This document shows positions 6,548 to 7,701 of a stretch of 7,701 nt of DNA, in pieces. Every line of letters begins with the position of its first letter. The first letter of the stretch is position 1. Origin of the DNA: Methylophilaceae bacterium (GTDB taxonomy: Bacteria; Pseudomonadota; Gammaproteobacteria; Burkholderiales; Methylophilaceae); the NCBI GenBank assembly GCA_017880825.1, contig JADGRN010000062.1, forward strand, positions 1-7,701, in the 5' to 3' direction. Below the pieces are notes generated by a model. That model was not told the origin of the DNA. It did no database searches and was given only the letters and a program-made list of their open reading frames with translations. The position numbers and the translations under genes are program-made.

Positions 6548-7164
6548 AGGTAGTAAGCGGTTTTTGTCATGGCCTTAGAGATCAGTTGCATGGCCGATTT
6601 GACTGGTGCCGGTAATTCAGCCCCGCCGTGTTGAATGGCAGTAGCTGCATGCTTGGTTTCATCAGCTTGCATTTGTTTGAGGATGAGGCGGCTCTTGATG
6701 TCTTCTTCAGGCAGGCGCTGCAAATGCTCATCTAAATGCCTGCCTACCTGACGTTCGGTCTCCGCTAAAAACCCCAGATTCCACTTATCACCTAACGCAC
6801 CGGCAACTGTACCCATTAAAAATGAGCTGCCATACCACAGCGGGTTGAGCAGGCTTTTGCGCCCGCCTAATTCGTTAATACGCTTCTCACACCAGGCCAG
6901 GTGCTCGGTTTCTTCTTTTGATGCCTGGCGCAATGCAACTGCCGTGGCCGGGTTGCGCGCGGTCAGCGATTGGCCGTTATACAGCGCTTGAGCACAGACT
7001 TCCCCGCAATGGTTAACCCGCATCAGCGCTGCGGCAAGGCGCTTGGCTTGGTCATCAAGTTGAGTATCAAGCTGCTCACTATCCGGGTGCGCACGAGCAC
7101 TGTGTGACTCTGCCAGCAAAGTGCGCAAGCCTTTATCAAACTCAATAATGAATCGGTCTAGCAT
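6544..7164 (-). CDS. coq7: Coq7-type demethoxyubiquinone hydroxylase (diiron, ubiquinone synthesis)
   Basis: Coq7 adds the C6 hydroxyl in a late step of ubiquinone synthesis; many proteobacteria use it in place of the flavoprotein UbiF. The 206-residue protein shows the full ferritin-like diiron ligand set: Glu55 in [14 protein letters not shown], Glu85 and His88 in EETEH, Glu137 in AETERQVG, and Glu169 and His172 in ADETKH. The hydrophobic stretch around 113-134 ([22 protein letters not shown]) fits peripheral membrane contact. Length matches the bacterial family (~205-215). The ATG at 7164 gives the usual [17 protein letters not shown] start, though the Shine-Dalgarno is weak (AGGT about 13 bases upstream). 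The gene lies downstream of the ctpA terminator, so it needs its own promoter; TTGCAG-18-TATTAC (7211-7182) is a poor candidate. The DUF2322-like gene is coupled downstream. Confidence 0.96.
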   Translation of the reverse strand: MLDRFIIEFDKGLRTLLAESHSARAHPDSEQLDTQLDDQAKRLAAALMRVNHCGEVCAQALYNGQSLTARNPATAVALRQASKEETEHLAWCEKRINELGGRKSLLNPLWYGSSFLMGTVAGALGDKWNLGFLAETERQVGRHLDEHLQRLPEEDIKSRLILKQMQADETKHAATAIQHGGAELPAPVKSAMQLISKAMTKTAYYL

Positions 7165-7209
7165 CTGGATTATCTGACCTAGTAATAATTTATGATGAAA
7201 CGGGCCTGC

Positions 7210-7252
7210 AAAAACAACAAAGCCGCCACACTTTAACTATGCGGCGGCTTTG
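7210..7252 (-). terminator. Rho-independent terminator of the ctpA transcript
   Basis: On the minus strand CAAAGCCGCC (7252-7243) pairs perfectly with GGCGGCTTTG (7227-7218) around a 15-base loop, followed by a TTGTTTTT tract (7217-7210). The stem begins 14 bases after the ctpA stop codon. There is no T-tract on the plus side, so it should work in the minus direction only. It separates ctpA from coq7. Confidence 0.93.
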
Positions 7253-7266
7253 CCCATTCTCACAGC

Positions 7267-7701
7267 CTACTTGTGCTGCAGAATTTGCAGACCCTTCAGC
7301 AGGTTCATTGCTTGATTGAACTGGTAGTCGTTTTTGGAGCCAAGTTCCAACGGAACATTTTTGTCGCCGGTTTTGTCCTTGCTATCGTCAGTGGTGGGCA
7401 CTGGCGGAACAACCTTGGAGGGCTGCTCTACTTTAGCTGGCGCTTCACCCTCTTTAGGGTTGGACAGGTGATGCGTCAGATCCGCCTCACGCAGACCGAA
7501 GCCCAGGTCTGCAGTGCTTACTGTACTTTCTTCTACAACGATATCCGGCACGATGCCTTTAGCCTGAATGGAACGACCGTTAGGTGTGAAATAGCGCGCT
7601 GTAGTGAGCTTGATGGCAGTGCCGTTATTCATCGGCAGGATGGTTTGCACCGAGCCCTTGCCAAAGCTTTGCGTGCCCATAATGATTGCACGTTTGTGGT
7701 C
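7267..7701 (-). CDS. C-terminal processing protease CtpA/Prc family (peptidase S41), partial: N-terminus beyond the window edge
   Basis: Only the last 144 residues are in the window, about 30% of a typical ~470-residue CtpA; the frame is open to base 7701. These enzymes are periplasmic serine proteases with a Ser-Lys dyad that cut unstructured C-termini of exported proteins. The visible part begins DHKRAIIMGTQSFGKGSVQ, and the Lys of SFGKG (residue 15 of the fragment) is the expected general base. The nucleophilic Ser lies just upstream, outside the window. ITAR-like KLTTARYFTPNGRSI and GIVPDIVVE follow, as is standard for S41. The tail has a Pro/Lys/Asp-rich, probably disordered linker (about residues 78-115 of the fragment) and then DYQFNQAMNLLKGLQIL, a usual end in proteobacterial CtpA. 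A strong terminator follows. ctpA is the likely symbol but prc-type paralogues cannot be excluded. Confidence 0.93.
   Translation of the reverse strand, partial: DHKRAIIMGTQSFGKGSVQTILPMNNGTAIKLTTARYFTPNGRSIQAKGIVPDIVVEESTVSTADLGFGLREADLTHHLSNPKEGEAPAKVEQPSKVVPPVPTTDDSKDKTGDKNVPLELGSKNDYQFNQAMNLLKGLQILQHK

Noticed and set aside
7218..7252. The ctpA terminator acting in both directions
   Set aside because: On the plus strand the stem is followed by CCCATTCT rather than a T-tract, and no plus-strand gene ends nearby.

Overview
The window is an ordinary stretch of housekeeping chromosome, most likely from a betaproteobacterium (inference). The evidence is a groESL operon under a perfect CIRCE element, a stand-alone bioA, a Coq7-type ubiquinone hydroxylase rather than flavin-dependent UbiF, a YhfA-like OsmC protein, and a small protein resembling DUF2322. 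Protein sequences look Nitrosomonadales/Gallionella/methylotroph-like, but no genus can be named from this window. I see no mobile element, tRNA, rRNA, CRISPR array or foreign-looking block, and no gap above 300 bases without a gene.

Layout. (1) 1-1719, minus strand: groES then groEL, with groEL cut by the window edge after 460 codons. Upstream at 1784-1841 is a good housekeeping promoter whose -10 box and start site are overlapped by a CIRCE operator with 12-bp perfect arms, so HrcA repression is expected. (2) 1949-4690, plus strand: bioA (biotin synthesis) and dacB (PBP4-type peptidoglycan hydrolase), 6 bases apart and probably co-transcribed. The bioA start lies in a 9-bp tandem duplication that duplicates its ATG. 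(3) 4799-5260: an exported FKBP-type prolyl isomerase, preceded by a dense cluster of overlapping dyads that ends at its Shine-Dalgarno sequence. (4) 5399-6237: an OsmC/YhfA-like protein and a VOC (glyoxalase-fold) protein overlapping by 4 bases, with a TTG start proposed for the second. (5) 7164-6230, minus strand: coq7 and a DUF2322-like gene coupled by an ATGA overlap. The DUF2322-like gene runs tail-to-tail into the VOC gene, and both stop codons sit in one 10-bp palindrome. (6) 7701-7267, minus strand: the C-terminal part of a CtpA/Prc-type S41 protease, followed by a clear rho-independent terminator at 7210-7252.

The genes do not form one pathway. They are short transcription units for protein folding (GroESL, FKBP), envelope maintenance (DacB, FKBP, CtpA), cofactor synthesis (BioA, Coq7) and probable stress or detoxification (OsmC, VOC). 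I did not find a convincing undescribed system. The points most worth a second look are the unknown protein coupled to coq7, the possible long-range RNA helix covering the osmC ribosome site, the dyads before FKBP, the duplicated bioA start, and the hairpin between groES and groEL.
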